Position numbers and translations under genes: made by a program. Shown piece by piece: positions 38,469-47,875 of a stretch of DNA of 64,000 nucleotides. Source of the stretch: Pseudomonadota bacterium. GTDB taxonomy: Bacteria > Pseudomonadota > Gammaproteobacteria > Steroidobacterales > Steroidobacteraceae. The notes beneath the pieces are model-generated. The model saw nothing but the letters and a program-made list of their open reading frames with translations, ran no database searches and was not told the origin of the DNA. The stretch is taken from contig JAFEFN010000004.1 of NCBI GenBank assembly GCA_018240525.1, positions 184,357 to 248,356 on the forward strand, in the 5' to 3' direction. The stretch's first letter is position 1. Each line of letters opens with the position of its first letter.

Positions 38469-38577
38469 GGCAACCCCAGCGACCGGATAGTTCGTTAACT
38501 TACCGCCGCCCCGCGGTCGTTCGCATCGTGGTAAACCGAGACGCGCGAGCCCCTAGGAATGGGGGATATTGCAAAGA
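38469..38577. promoter_or_regulatory. Divergent control region between reductase and wax synthase
   Basis: 109 bases between the two start codons. It contains GTTAAC and GGGGGATATTGCA, but no promoter boxes could be assigned with confidence. The shared region suggests the alcohol-forming and ester-forming steps are co-regulated. Confidence 0.4.
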
Positions 38578-39987
38578 ATGCGAGCATTGGGACGCATCTC
38601 GAGTATCGATCGGGCGTGGCTGTTGATGGACCGGCCGACGCACCCGATGGTGGTCGTGGGACTGATCGTTTTCGAGTCTGCTCTCGACCTCGCTCGCCTG
38701 CGCGAGCGCATCGCCGCTCGCTTCCTTGCGTTCGAGCGGTTTCGTTGCTGTCCAGCCAGCGATGCCGCGGGTGCGACCTGGATCGAGGCGGGTGGCTTTG
38801 ATATCCAAGATCACGTGCTGTGCACCCGACTGGCTCCCGGGGCCGGACAAAGCGAGCTGGAGGCACTGGTTGGTGAGGTGGCCAGCACGCCCTTCAGTCC
38901 CGGGCGGCCATTGTGGACCTTCCACTTGGTGGAGAACTACCAGGCCGGCAGCGCCGTCATCGTACGCATTCACCATTGCTACGCGGATGGCATTGCCCTG
39001 ATTCAGGTGCTCCTCGCCCTCACGGATGAGTCGCCCGCAGGCGCCGGTGCCGGCCACCCGGTTCAGCGCGCTGGGAAGTCCGACGAGGGGCTTGCGGACT
39101 CCATGCTCGGACTGCTGCCTGAACTGGCCGCGCTAACGCTGCGCGGTGGCGCGCAGCTTATTGAAAAAGGGATCCACTATGCACTGCATCCCCTCGAGGC
39201 TTCATCGCTTGCGCGTGACGCGCTCGGCATAGTGGGGGAATTGGCGCATATCACCGCGCTTTCCGATGATCCCCGCACGCACCTGAAGCAGCCTCTCGTG
39301 GGCATACGGCGCGCAGCGTGGGCGGACCCACTCTCGCTTGAAGAGCTCCACACGATAGGGCACGTGCTGGGCTGCACGGTCAACGACGTGCTGGTATCAA
39401 CGCTTGCGGGAGCCTTGGGAAGTTATCTGGAAAGTCAGGGAGACAAGATCGCCGGTCTGACGATACGCGCCACCGTTCCGGTTAACCTACGCACTTCTGG
39501 GACCCCCCCGGCCACGCTCGGGAACTGCTTCGGGCTGGTATTCGTCGAGCTCCCTATTGGCATCCGCCATCCGCTCGAGCGGCTCTACACCGTGCGCCGC
39601 ACCATGCAAGCGTTGAAGAGCTCGCCGCAGGCGCAGGTTACGCTGGGGTTGCTGACGGCGCTCGGAAGCCTACCCGCGGCGGTCGAGGACCAGGCGATGG
39701 CGCTCTTCAGCGCGAAGGCGAGCCTGGTCGCCTCGAACCTTCCCGGTCCCCGCGAGCCCCTGCACCTCGCCGGAGCCCGCGTCGCTCAGTTGCTTTTTTG
39801 GGTGCCTTCGGCAGGCGAAATCGGTACCGGTGTCAGCATGATCTCCTACCGGGGTCAGGTGCAGGTCGGCATCATCGTCGACCGGGGGTTGATTCCGAGG
39901 CCGGCGCAGCTGGTCGGGCTGATTGGCGCGGAATTCGAAAAACTCGTCCTGCTCGTCTTGCTCGGGGGCGCATCGCTAAACGCCTGA
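38578..39987 (+). CDS. Wax ester synthase/acyl-CoA:diacylglycerol acyltransferase (WS/DGAT)
   Basis: 469 residues; joins acyl-CoA with a fatty alcohol (wax ester) or diacylglycerol (triacylglycerol) at the membrane surface. Catalytic HHxxxDG is seen as HHCYADG (H132-G138). Also present are the PLW motif (RPLWTFHLVEN) and the ND motif (TVNDVLVSTLAGALG), with the opening ISSIDRAWLLMDRPTHPMVV. An alternative start nine bases upstream exists. Paired with the reductase on the other strand. Confidence 0.94.
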   Translation: MRALGRISSIDRAWLLMDRPTHPMVVVGLIVFESALDLARLRERIAARFLAFERFRCCPASDAAGATWIEAGGFDIQDHVLCTRLAPGAGQSELEALVGEVASTPFSPGRPLWTFHLVENYQAGSAVIVRIHHCYADGIALIQVLLALTDESPAGAGAGHPVQRAGKSDEGLADSMLGLLPELAALTLRGGAQLIEKGIHYALHPLEASSLARDALGIVGELAHITALSDDPRTHLKQPLVGIRRAAWADPLSLEELHTIGHVLGCTVNDVLVSTLAGALGSYLESQGDKIAGLTIRATVPVNLRTSGTPPATLGNCFGLVFVELPIGIRHPLERLYTVRRTMQALKSSPQAQVTLGLLTALGSLPAAVEDQAMALFSAKASLVASNLPGPREPLHLAGARVAQLLFWVPSAGEIGTGVSMISYRGQVQVGIIVDRGLIPRPAQLVGLIGAEFEKLVLLVLLGGASLNA

Positions 39988-40003
39988 TCGGCCAAGGCCA
40001 CGC

Positions 40004-40858
40004 TCAATCTTTGACGCCACCCTGTGCGCGCTGCACGTCCAAGCGCTCCATCGCATCGAGAGGCTGGCATGCGGCTGCCTGCCGATACAGCGCCCGGGCC
40101 TCGTCCCGATAGCGCGTACGATCCAGCAGCAACAGACCGTTTGCGTACTCGATCCGCACGATGGGCGAGTCTGGCGCGAGACTTACGGCTCGACGGAAGT
40201 GATCCAGCGCGGCGGACGCTGATACTCCAAAGGTGAGAGAGGCCGCTAGCGAACCGAGCTTGCCGAGAATCTCTGCATGGTACAGGCCGAGCGCCACGTG
40301 AGCTTCGGCATGGCGTGACTCCAATTCGATGGCGCGATCCAAATGGGTGCGAACGCGGCCGGCAAAGCCCTGCGCGATCGCGCGGGCGATGGAGATGTGC
40401 TGCCCGTACCGGCCAAGTACGAGCGCTAGCGTGTAGTGTGTATTCGCACTGTCATCGAGGACGCGCACGGCGGCTTCGCCGCGCGCAATCGCTGCCTCGA
40501 GCGTCTGCTGGGCAGTGGCGTCCCTTGAGTGCAGGGCGTGGATCGCGGCCGCCTTGTTGGCCACGGACGCTCCCAGCACGTCCAGCTCGCTTCCACGCTT
40601 GATCGCACTGCGAAAGTCGCCGGCATGGAACTCGCCCCAAGCCGCCTGCAGTCCTTCCGCAACCGCTCCCGCCTGCCCGTGCGCCGCGATCCAGGTGCCA
40701 AGCCCGGGATGCGCGCTACCGCGACGCGCAATCAGCCGAGCATCCGGCCACGGTTCCCGATCGCCCCGATGCAGCTTCTCCCATGCCCGTCGCAGCATGT
40801 CGCGTGAAAACGCCGATGGCAGTGACCCCGCAGGCCGCGCTGTTCTTCTCGGACCCAT
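40004..40858 (-). CDS. TPR-like helical protein
   Basis: 284 residues, no signal peptide. Alpha-solenoid features: repeated Ala/Leu-rich helices such as AAIHALHSRDATAQQTLEAAIARGEAAVRVL, THLDRAIELESRHAEAHVALGLYHAEILGKLG, and ALDHFRRAVSLAPDSPIVRIEYANGLLLL. The ATG chosen has GGAG ten bases upstream; a TTG start seven codons earlier is less likely. It converges on the wax synthase gene and diverges from the phasin gene. Role unknown; its place between synthesis and granule genes suggests an accessory to storage. Confidence 0.75.
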   Translation of the reverse strand: MGPRRTARPAGSLPSAFSRDMLRRAWEKLHRGDREPWPDARLIARRGSAHPGLGTWIAAHGQAGAVAEGLQAAWGEFHAGDFRSAIKRGSELDVLGASVANKAAAIHALHSRDATAQQTLEAAIARGEAAVRVLDDSANTHYTLALVLGRYGQHISIARAIAQGFAGRVRTHLDRAIELESRHAEAHVALGLYHAEILGKLGSLAASLTFGVSASAALDHFRRAVSLAPDSPIVRIEYANGLLLLDRTRYRDEARALYRQAAACQPLDAMERLDVQRAQGGVKD

Positions 40859-40977
40859 GGCGTGACTCCGATACGGCAAGTACGCATCCCCGTACGCCGC
40901 ACTTCTTCCTATAGTACCAATCGGGTTGTCGTGCCCTAAAGGGTAAACGTATGCGGCATCGCCGCTAAGGGAACTAT

Positions 40978-41475
40978 ATGGCTAGCAAGATGAAATCCCG
41001 CCGCCGCCGGGCCGTGCGCCGCGGCGCTGCTGCCCCTGATCGACTCATCGGCGTGGTGCACCAGGTGTGGCTTGCCGGGCTCGGCGCAGTTTCGAAAGCG
41101 AAACGCGGTACCCCCCAGCTGCTGCAGGACCTAATCGCCGAAGGCGCTAGGGTCGATTCTCAGACGCGGGGTGCCGCGGAAAAGATGGTCCGTGGAGCGC
41201 TGGGAGAGATGCAGGAGACGATTAACACCGGCCTTGCCCAAGTGCGCGGTCAGGCTGCCGGGTCCTTCGAGAATCTGGAGAAGATCTTCCAGACACGCGT
41301 CCACCGAGTACTCGCCCAGTTGGGAGTGCCTAGCGCCGAGGATGTTGAAGCGTTGGGCAAGCGGGTGGATGCACTGAACAGCAGCATCGAAAGGCTTGGG
41401 CACGGCCGCAAGGGGGATGGCTCGCGCTCACGGGCTGCCGTACACAGGGCGTCGTCACGGGCCGCCGCGCCCTAG
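40978..41475 (+). CDS. Phasin family (PhaF/PhaI-type) granule-associated protein
   Basis: 165 residues. A very basic N-terminus (KSRRRRAVRRG) is followed by VVHQVWLAGLGAVSKAKRGTPQLLQDLIAEGA, the signature of polyhydroxyalkanoate granule-associated proteins, then long amphipathic coiled-coil helices and a basic C-terminus. Such proteins coat hydrophobic inclusions and may bind DNA. No PHA synthase is in the window, so in this context it may coat wax or triacylglycerol inclusions. First gene of a five-gene operon; ATG preceded by AAGGGA. Confidence 0.88.
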   Translation: MASKMKSRRRRAVRRGAAAPDRLIGVVHQVWLAGLGAVSKAKRGTPQLLQDLIAEGARVDSQTRGAAEKMVRGALGEMQETINTGLAQVRGQAAGSFENLEKIFQTRVHRVLAQLGVPSAEDVEALGKRVDALNSSIERLGHGRKGDGSRSRAAVHRASSRAAAP

Positions 41476-41481
41476 CGGGAA

Positions 41482-42711
41482 ATGCTCACGATAGAGCCCG
41501 CACGACGGCACCGTGTGGGTACAGGCAAGCTCGCGATTGCGCTGGCAGGCGGGGGTCCACTCGGGGCTTTCTACGAGCTTGGTGCATTGCACGCGCTGGG
41601 CGAGGCGGTGCGTGGGCGCGAACTGACGGATTTCGACGTCTACGTGGGTGTGAGTTCCGGCGCGCTCGTGGCGGCAGCGCTGGCCAATGGCCTGGACACG
41701 ATCAGGCTGGGTTCGACCTACATCCGCGACGAGGAGACGCTGATCCCGTTCTCGCCGGGTATCCCCCTACAGCCGGCAGTGGGTGAGTTTGCGCGCCGGG
41801 TGGCCTCGCTGCCCGGCGCACTGGCGAGCATCGGGCGACAATACGCGCGCAACCCCGTGCGTAACGCCTGGCCGGCCGCGGTCTCTTCGCTGGAAAGGAT
41901 CCTGCCCACAGCGGTGTTCGACAATGCCCCACTGGAGCGCTACCTGCGCGCAGCCTTCAGTTCGAGGCGCTGCACGGACGACTTCCGCAAGCTGCGTTCC
42001 CGGCTGTACGTGGTAGCGACGAATCTCAACACCGGAGAGTCCGTGAACTTCGGCGATGCGCGACACAACCGCGTGCCGATTTCGCGGGCGGTGGTCGCCA
42101 GTGCCGCTTTGCCCGCCCTGTACCCACCCGTCGAAATTGACGGACAACAGTACGTGGACGGGACGCTGATTCGCACGATGCATGCGTCTCTCGCCCTGGA
42201 AGCCGGCTGCGACCTGGTAATTTGCATCAATCCGCTCGTGCCGTTCGATGTGTCCCGCTCGCGCACGCGTCGGCACATCAACCTCGCGGAGGAAGGGTTG
42301 CCGACAATCTTGGGACAGAGCTTGCGCGCCTTGATTCACTCACGCATGCAGGTCGGCATGGCAAGCTATCGGGCACGGTACCCGCAGGCGGACACGCTGC
42401 TGCTTGAGCCGGACCGCCACGATGCGACACTGTTCTTCGCCAACGTGTTTCGGTACTCGGGCAGGCATCGCCTAGTGGAGCATGCCTACCAAAAGACCCG
42501 CAGCGATCTGTTGCTCCAGGCTGATGCACTTAGCGCGTTGTGCAAGCGTCGCAACCTACACTTTGATGTTGATATCCTGCGCGACAGGCGTCGCACGTTT
42601 TCCACCGCGGCGCGGGAGCGTAGCGCGCGCGGCCGCCGGGCCACGAGGCAACTGCGTGAAGCTCTGCGGCGGCTCGAGGGCATGCTGCCGGCGGCAAGAG
42701 CTGCCGGGTAG
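41482..42711 (+). CDS. Patatin-like phospholipase/acyl hydrolase
   Basis: 409 residues. Oxyanion-hole glycine motif LAGGGPLGAFYELGAL, nucleophile elbow GVSSGAL (GxSxG) and catalytic Asp in DGTLIRT: the Ser-Asp dyad of patatins. The C-terminal third (about 300-409) is a family-specific helical extension. No signal peptide, so it acts in the cytoplasm. Starts six bases after the phasin stop, consistent with a lipase acting on inclusion surfaces. Confidence 0.9.
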   Translation: MLTIEPARRHRVGTGKLAIALAGGGPLGAFYELGALHALGEAVRGRELTDFDVYVGVSSGALVAAALANGLDTIRLGSTYIRDEETLIPFSPGIPLQPAVGEFARRVASLPGALASIGRQYARNPVRNAWPAAVSSLERILPTAVFDNAPLERYLRAAFSSRRCTDDFRKLRSRLYVVATNLNTGESVNFGDARHNRVPISRAVVASAALPALYPPVEIDGQQYVDGTLIRTMHASLALEAGCDLVICINPLVPFDVSRSRTRRHINLAEEGLPTILGQSLRALIHSRMQVGMASYRARYPQADTLLLEPDRHDATLFFANVFRYSGRHRLVEHAYQKTRSDLLLQADALSALCKRRNLHFDVDILRDRRRTFSTAARERSARGRRATRQLREALRRLEGMLPAARAAG

Positions 42712-42719
42712 TTCGTATC

Positions 42720-43628
42720 GTGGCAGCTTGCTTCTGGCGTCTGGTGCTATGCAGCGAGCTGATATGTGCGGTGGCCGTTGCCGCATTGCTCGCCGCGGTG
42801 CTACCACTTTCGCTAGCCGGCGCGTATACAGTAGGCGCGGCCATATTCGTATGCGCGCCCGGCGCATTCGTTGGTCTCGCGCGCGCCGTAGCGCGTCCGG
42901 CGGCGGGTGTACGCACCGCGTGGGACGGCGGTCATTCACTGCGGGCACTGCTGTCGGAATGCGCCGCTTTCAACCTCGCCGCTTGCGCAATGAGTCTGCA
43001 GGGTCGTGCGCCCGGGAAGGTCGGAGTCCCGGCCGCGGGCTCCGCGCCTTCGCGGCCGGTGTTGTTGATCCACGGGATCGTCTGCAATGGAGCCGTCTGG
43101 AACCCGCTGCGCAAGCGCTTGTCGCGCGTCGGATTCGCGCCGATACGAGCGATCAACCTGGAACCCATGCTTGGCGACCTCGATTCGCACGCCATGACCG
43201 TAGCGAGCGAGCTTCGCGCCATGCAGCAGCACGCTCTCGGGGCGCGCGTCACCATTGTTGCCCATAGCATGGGGGGCTTGGTGGCGCGCGCGGCGCTGCG
43301 CCTAGTCGGCACGGAGGTCGTCGATCGCATCGTTACGGTGGCCTCCCCCCATCACGGCACCTTGCTGGCCCGATACCTGGGCGCTACGCCCTTGAAACAA
43401 CTGCGCCCGGATTGCGCGTGGTTGCGGGCCTTGAACGGCGAGCAGGAAGGGCGCTTCGCGGTCCCGCTGACGAGCATCTACAGTCTGGAAGACGCGCTGG
43501 TCGCACCGCCACGCAGTGCGGCGTTGCGGGGCGCGGAACTGCGGGAGCTGCGCGGTGTCGGGCACCTCGGAATACTGCGTGCACGTCGCGGTCTCGAATG
43601 CATCATGCAGGCGCTGCAGCTCCCATGA
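42720..43628 (+). CDS. Membrane-anchored alpha/beta hydrolase (lipase-like)
   Basis: 302 residues from a GTG. Two N-terminal hydrophobic helices (about 5-30 and 35-55) precede an alpha/beta hydrolase domain. HGIVCNGAVWNPL is the oxyanion region and AHSMGGLVARAAL the serine nucleophile (GxSxG with Ala at the first position). YSLEDALVAPP carries the likely Asp and VGHLGIL the catalytic His. It resembles membrane-bound triacylglycerol or ester lipases. Eight bases after the patatin gene; overlaps the next gene (ATGA). Confidence 0.86.
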   Translation: MAACFWRLVLCSELICAVAVAALLAAVLPLSLAGAYTVGAAIFVCAPGAFVGLARAVARPAAGVRTAWDGGHSLRALLSECAAFNLAACAMSLQGRAPGKVGVPAAGSAPSRPVLLIHGIVCNGAVWNPLRKRLSRVGFAPIRAINLEPMLGDLDSHAMTVASELRAMQQHALGARVTIVAHSMGGLVARAALRLVGTEVVDRIVTVASPHHGTLLARYLGATPLKQLRPDCAWLRALNGEQEGRFAVPLTSIYSLEDALVAPPRSAALRGAELRELRGVGHLGILRARRGLECIMQALQLP

Positions 43629-44350
43629 CGGGCACAGGTACGCAGGTCAATGCCGAGCAGCTTCTGGCACGCAAGCGCGCACTCGACGCGTGCGTGTCCG
43701 CCACGCCGCAGTTCGCGGCGCGCCTGGGTGAGCTGCGCACATGGCAGGGCATGCGCCTCGCGCGAACTTACCGCGATCTGCGGCGCGAGCCGCGTTATGC
43801 GGCTGCGGTGGAATTCTTCCTATGCGAGCTCTACGGGGCGCAGGACTTCAGGCAGCGTGACCGGGACGTGACTCGCGCATGGAGTGCCTTCAGGCGTGCG
43901 CTGCCGCGCGCCGCGGTCGACATACTTACGCGCGCGATCGAACTGGAAGTGCTGACCACCGAGCTTGATCACGCCATGGCTGCCAGGTTGTCGGGGACTC
44001 CCATAACCGGGGTACGATATGCCAATGCCTACCGTGCGGTAGGGCAGGGTGCCTTGCGGCGGCGCCAGATTCAGCTGGCGATCGCCGTTGGCGAGGCTTT
44101 GGACCGCATCGTGCGTTACCGTTGGGTCGGCATCGCGCTGCGCGCCGCGCACGTTCCGGCGCGCGCTGCCGGTTTTGGCGCCCTGCAGGACTTTCTCGAG
44201 CGCGGCTTCGCGAGCTTTCGTCGCGTGCATGGCGCGCAAGCGCTGTTGACGGCGATTCGCGAGCGTGAGACTCAGTTGATGGATGCGCTGTTTGGCGGTG
44301 CTGCCGATCCGTTCGATCTAGAAGACACGGGGACTATGCCCTCAGAATGA
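43625..44350 (+). CDS. Conserved protein of unknown function (FFLCELYG family)
   Basis: 241 residues, soluble, all-helical by appearance. The signature AVEFFLCELYGAQDFRQRDRDVTRAW recalls a gammaproteobacterial family with FFxxELYGxxDFxxRD. A second conserved-looking region is IELEVLTTELDHAMAARL. No catalytic site can be named. It overlaps both the lipase-like gene and the GMC oxidoreductase gene by four bases, so it is made together with storage-lipid enzymes. The family is recalled, not matched by search. Confidence 0.75.
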   Translation: MTGTGTQVNAEQLLARKRALDACVSATPQFAARLGELRTWQGMRLARTYRDLRREPRYAAAVEFFLCELYGAQDFRQRDRDVTRAWSAFRRALPRAAVDILTRAIELEVLTTELDHAMAARLSGTPITGVRYANAYRAVGQGALRRRQIQLAIAVGEALDRIVRYRWVGIALRAAHVPARAAGFGALQDFLERGFASFRRVHGAQALLTAIRERETQLMDALFGGAADPFDLEDTGTMPSE

Positions 44351-45960
44351 ACCAGCCAGCATATGACTACGTCATCGTGGGCGCAGGGTCGGCCGGATGC
44401 GTGCTCGCCAACCGCCTATCGGCCCGCTCCGGGCTCAAAGTGTTGCTGCTGGAGGCGGGTGGTCCGGACGTCAGCCCCTTCATCCACATGCCTGCCGGTT
44501 TGGCACGTCTGGTCGGTAACCATAAGATCAACTGGGGCTATTACACCGAGCCGCAGGTACAGCTCGGGGGCCGCACACTGTACTGGCCGCGCGGGCGAGT
44601 GCTCGGCGGCAGCAGCTCGATCAACGCCATGTGCTACACACGCGGCCACCACCTTGATTATGAAGAGTGGGCCGCGCTCGCGGGGCCGGAATGGAACTAC
44701 GCAGCTGTCTTGCCCTATTTCCTCCGCGCCGAGAACCAGGCCCGCGGGGCGAGCAAGTACCACGGCGTGGGTGGTCCGCTCTGCGTGGAAGATCTTAAGT
44801 ACCGGAATCCACTGAGCGATGTGTTCGTTGACGCCGCGGCGGAGTGCGGCCTGATGCGCAACTCGGACTTCAATGGCCCCGCCCAAGAGGGGGTAGGCTT
44901 TTACCAGGTGACCCAGAGGAACGGTCGCCGCTGCAGCGCGGCGGCCGCCTACCTCAAGCCGGCGCTGCGCCGCCCTAACCTTGAAGTCCGAACCCATTGT
45001 CTGGCGACGCGCGTGGTGTTCTCCGCCGGCCGCGCCGTGGCAGTCGAATATCGGCGCGGTAGCGGCCACCCGCAGCTGGCCCGCGCGGAACGCGAGGTCC
45101 TGCTCGCGGCCGGCACACTCGGCTCCGCGCAGTTGCTGCTGCTCTCGGGGATCGGACCGCCCGACCAACTGCGCGGGCTTGGCATCCCGATCACTGCGGA
45201 AGTTGCAGAAGTGGGCCGCAATCTGCATGACCACCTGGACTTCTGCACGCTCTACAAGAGCACTCGGCCGATTACCTACGACTTCAGCCGCTGGCAGGAA
45301 TTGGCGGTCGGCCTGCGGTATCTTCTCACGCACAACGGTCCGGGCGTCAGCAATATCGCTGAAGCCGGCGCTTTCGTGCAAACCGTGCGCGCACCCGATG
45401 CACGACCCGACGTGCAGTTGCACTTTGTGCCGGCACAGCTCGACGACCACGGCCGCAAGCGCCTCGAGGGCCACGGATTCACGATACACGCGTGCGCGCT
45501 GCGGCCCTACAGTCGCGGGCGGATCGAGTTGCGCTCGGCGAACGCGGAGGACGCGCCGCGGATCCACGCCGATTATCTGAGCGACGCGCGAGACCTGGAT
45601 GTGCTTCTGGAAGGGGTCGAGCTCTCGCGCGCAATTGCGCGCGCGGCAGCGTTTGGGCCTTATCGCGGACGGGAGGTATTTCCCGGAGAAGCGGCGACCA
45701 CGCGGGGTGAGGTCGAGCAGGTGGTGAGGCGGAAGGCCGAGACGATCTACCACCCAGTGGGCACCTGCCGGATGGGCAGCGATTCCGCGGCCGTCGTCGA
45801 CGTTGAGCTGCGCGTCCGCGGCACGGAGGGACTGCGGGTTGCCGATGCTTCCGTGATGCCACGTCTGATAGGCGGCAATACCAACGCGCCGACCATCATG
45901 ATCGCCGAGAAAGCCGCAGATTGCATCCTGCGCGCCGCCTCTGCGCCGCCCGCACGCTAA
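44347..45960 (+). CDS. GMC family oxidoreductase, probable long-chain alcohol dehydrogenase
   Basis: 537-residue FAD enzyme. Dinucleotide fold YDYVIVGAGSAGCVLANRLS, GMC signature 1 GRVLGGSSSINAMCYTRG, signature 2 GTLGSAQLLLLSGIGP, and a C-terminal active-site His in HPVGTCRMG, with a second proton-handling residue in GGNTNAP. Sequence type is that of AlkJ/choline dehydrogenase-like alcohol dehydrogenases. In this operon it could reoxidise fatty alcohols freed from wax esters to aldehydes. Confidence 0.9.
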   Translation: MNQPAYDYVIVGAGSAGCVLANRLSARSGLKVLLLEAGGPDVSPFIHMPAGLARLVGNHKINWGYYTEPQVQLGGRTLYWPRGRVLGGSSSINAMCYTRGHHLDYEEWAALAGPEWNYAAVLPYFLRAENQARGASKYHGVGGPLCVEDLKYRNPLSDVFVDAAAECGLMRNSDFNGPAQEGVGFYQVTQRNGRRCSAAAAYLKPALRRPNLEVRTHCLATRVVFSAGRAVAVEYRRGSGHPQLARAEREVLLAAGTLGSAQLLLLSGIGPPDQLRGLGIPITAEVAEVGRNLHDHLDFCTLYKSTRPITYDFSRWQELAVGLRYLLTHNGPGVSNIAEAGAFVQTVRAPDARPDVQLHFVPAQLDDHGRKRLEGHGFTIHACALRPYSRGRIELRSANAEDAPRIHADYLSDARDLDVLLEGVELSRAIARAAAFGPYRGREVFPGEAATTRGEVEQVVRRKAETIYHPVGTCRMGSDSAAVVDVELRVRGTEGLRVADASVMPRLIGGNTNAPTIMIAEKAADCILRAASAPPAR

Positions 45961-46018
45961 CCTCCCGCTCGAGCGGTCGCCTACGCCTAGCTCGCCGATT
46001 CAGCCGGCGGCGGTAAAA

Positions 46019-47692
46019 TTATGCCGCTTGAGCCGGCTGTTGCGGTTCGAGCGCGCGTCGCAGAATCTTGCCGACGTTAGTCTTGGGCAGCGATTCGCGG
46101 AACTCCAGGTGCCGCGGTATCTTGTATGGCGTCAACCGCTGCGCGCAGTGCTCGCGCAAAGCCTCGAACGTGATCGACTGTCCCTGGCGCAGTACGACAA
46201 ATATTTTGACCGCCTGGCCGGAGCGCTCGTCACTGACCCCGATGCAGCCGCATTCCAGTACGGCCGGATGTTCACCGACCACGCTCTCGATCTCGTTGGG
46301 AAACACCTTGAAGCCCGAGACGATGATCAGATCTTTCTTGCGGTCGACGATTTTCAAGAAGCCGTCGGCCTCGGCCACCGCGATGTCGCCGGTGCGCAGC
46401 CATCCATCGGGAGTCAGGGCCTTGGCAGTTTCCTCGGGGTGCCGCCAGTATCCGCGCATTACTTGCGGGCCGCGCACGCAAAGCTCGCCCGGCTCGCCCG
46501 GTGGCGCTTCGGTGTCACCGTCGCGGATGCCGATCTCGGTGGACGGCAGCGGCAGGCCTACCGTGCCAATTCTTGGGGCCTCGTAGGAGTTGCATGCGAC
46601 CACTGGCGAGGCTTCCGTGAGTCCATAGCCTTCGACCAGTGGTCGGCCGGTGACGGCGCGCCACTTTTGCGCAACGGTGGGATGCAGCGCCATACCGCCA
46701 GCGGCACCGAGCTTGAGGTTAGAGAAGTCCAGCCGCGCGAAGCCCGGATGGCTCAGCAGGGAATTGTAGAGCGTATTAACGCCGGTGATCATCGTGAAGC
46801 GCCACTTGCGCAGTTCATGCACAAACTGCGTCGTGTCACGCGGGTTGGTGATGAGCACGAGGAGCCCCCCCTGCTGCATGAAGACCAGGCAGTTACAGGT
46901 CAGGCAGAAGACATGGTACAGAGGCAGCGGAGTAATCATCACTTCGCGACCCGGCTGTATGAGATTCTTCCAGAATGCGCCAACCTGCAGCAGGTTTGCG
47001 ACCATGTTCCGGTGCGTCAGTATCGCGCCTTTGGCGAGACCGGTCGTGCCTCCGGTGTACTGCAGAAACGCGATGTCCTGCGGGCCGATGGCTGCAGGCC
47101 GAAAATCGCTGCGTGCTCCGACTGCTAAGGCTTGCCTGAAGGGGACCGCATCAGGAAGATCATACGGCGGCACCATATGCTTGACTCGACGGACGAGGAA
47201 GTTGACTGCGGTCCGCTTGGGGAACGGAGTCAGATCGCCCACCGCGGTCGTGACGATGTGCTGGATCTGGGTGTCGGGCCGTACTTGCGCGAGTACGTGA
47301 GCAAAGTTCTCCAGAATCACGATTGCGCTTGCACCGGAGTCGACCAACTGGTGGCGCAGCTCACGTGGTGTGTATAGAGGATTGGTATTGACGACGGTCA
47401 AGCCCGCCCGCAACGCTCCGAACAGCGCCACTGGATACTGGAGCAGGTTGGGCATCATCAGCGCAATGCGATCGCCGCTCACCAAGCCGCATGCCATCAG
47501 GTACGCGCCGAACTGCCGTGATAGCCGTTCAAGATCGCGATAGGTAAGCGTCACGCCCAGATTGTGATAGCCGGGCCGGTCGGCGAACCGTCGGCAACTC
47601 TCCTCGAAAACATCTACCAGCGACTCATAGGAATCGGCGTCAATTTCAGCGGGCGTCCCTGACGGGTAGGCATTCAGCCATATTCTGTCCAT
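46019..47692 (-). CDS. fadD: Long-chain fatty acid-CoA ligase FadD
   Basis: 557 residues, near the 561 of E. coli FadD, with the same N-terminal type (RIWLNAYPSGTPAEIDADSYESL). Motifs: YTGGTTGLAKGAILTH (P-loop), GYGLTEASPVV, GWLRTGDIA, and the C-terminal RKKDLIIVSGFKVFPNEIE and KTNVGKILRR. It activates imported fatty acids at the inner membrane. Divergent from fadL, 183 bases apart, which links acyl import and activation. Confidence 0.95.
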   Translation of the reverse strand: MDRIWLNAYPSGTPAEIDADSYESLVDVFEESCRRFADRPGYHNLGVTLTYRDLERLSRQFGAYLMACGLVSGDRIALMMPNLLQYPVALFGALRAGLTVVNTNPLYTPRELRHQLVDSGASAIVILENFAHVLAQVRPDTQIQHIVTTAVGDLTPFPKRTAVNFLVRRVKHMVPPYDLPDAVPFRQALAVGARSDFRPAAIGPQDIAFLQYTGGTTGLAKGAILTHRNMVANLLQVGAFWKNLIQPGREVMITPLPLYHVFCLTCNCLVFMQQGGLLVLITNPRDTTQFVHELRKWRFTMITGVNTLYNSLLSHPGFARLDFSNLKLGAAGGMALHPTVAQKWRAVTGRPLVEGYGLTEASPVVACNSYEAPRIGTVGLPLPSTEIGIRDGDTEAPPGEPGELCVRGPQVMRGYWRHPEETAKALTPDGWLRTGDIAVAEADGFLKIVDRKKDLIIVSGFKVFPNEIESVVGEHPAVLECGCIGVSDERSGQAVKIFVVLRQGQSITFEALREHCAQRLTPYKIPRHLEFRESLPKTNVGKILRRALEPQQPAQAA

Positions 47693-47875
47693 GTCTTCTA
47701 TCCGCTCGAGAATCTCATTTCTTATACCCCTGCGCGCCCAGGTTCACGATCCGCAATGGTGCTTATCTTCTCCTTGTGGCTTGTACGAATTGCCCCGCGG
47801 CTCGAACCAGCACATCGTTTTAAGTATCGCGTGGGGCATATGCTCGCGGGGCAGGAGCGGGGCAGGAGAGGGAAC
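47693..47875. promoter_or_regulatory. Divergent fadD/fadL promoter region
   Basis: 183 bases between the two starts. AT-richer patches occur (CATTTCTTATACCC; CGTTTTAAGTATCG), plausible promoter elements for each side. No FadR-like palindrome was recognised. Confidence 0.4.
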
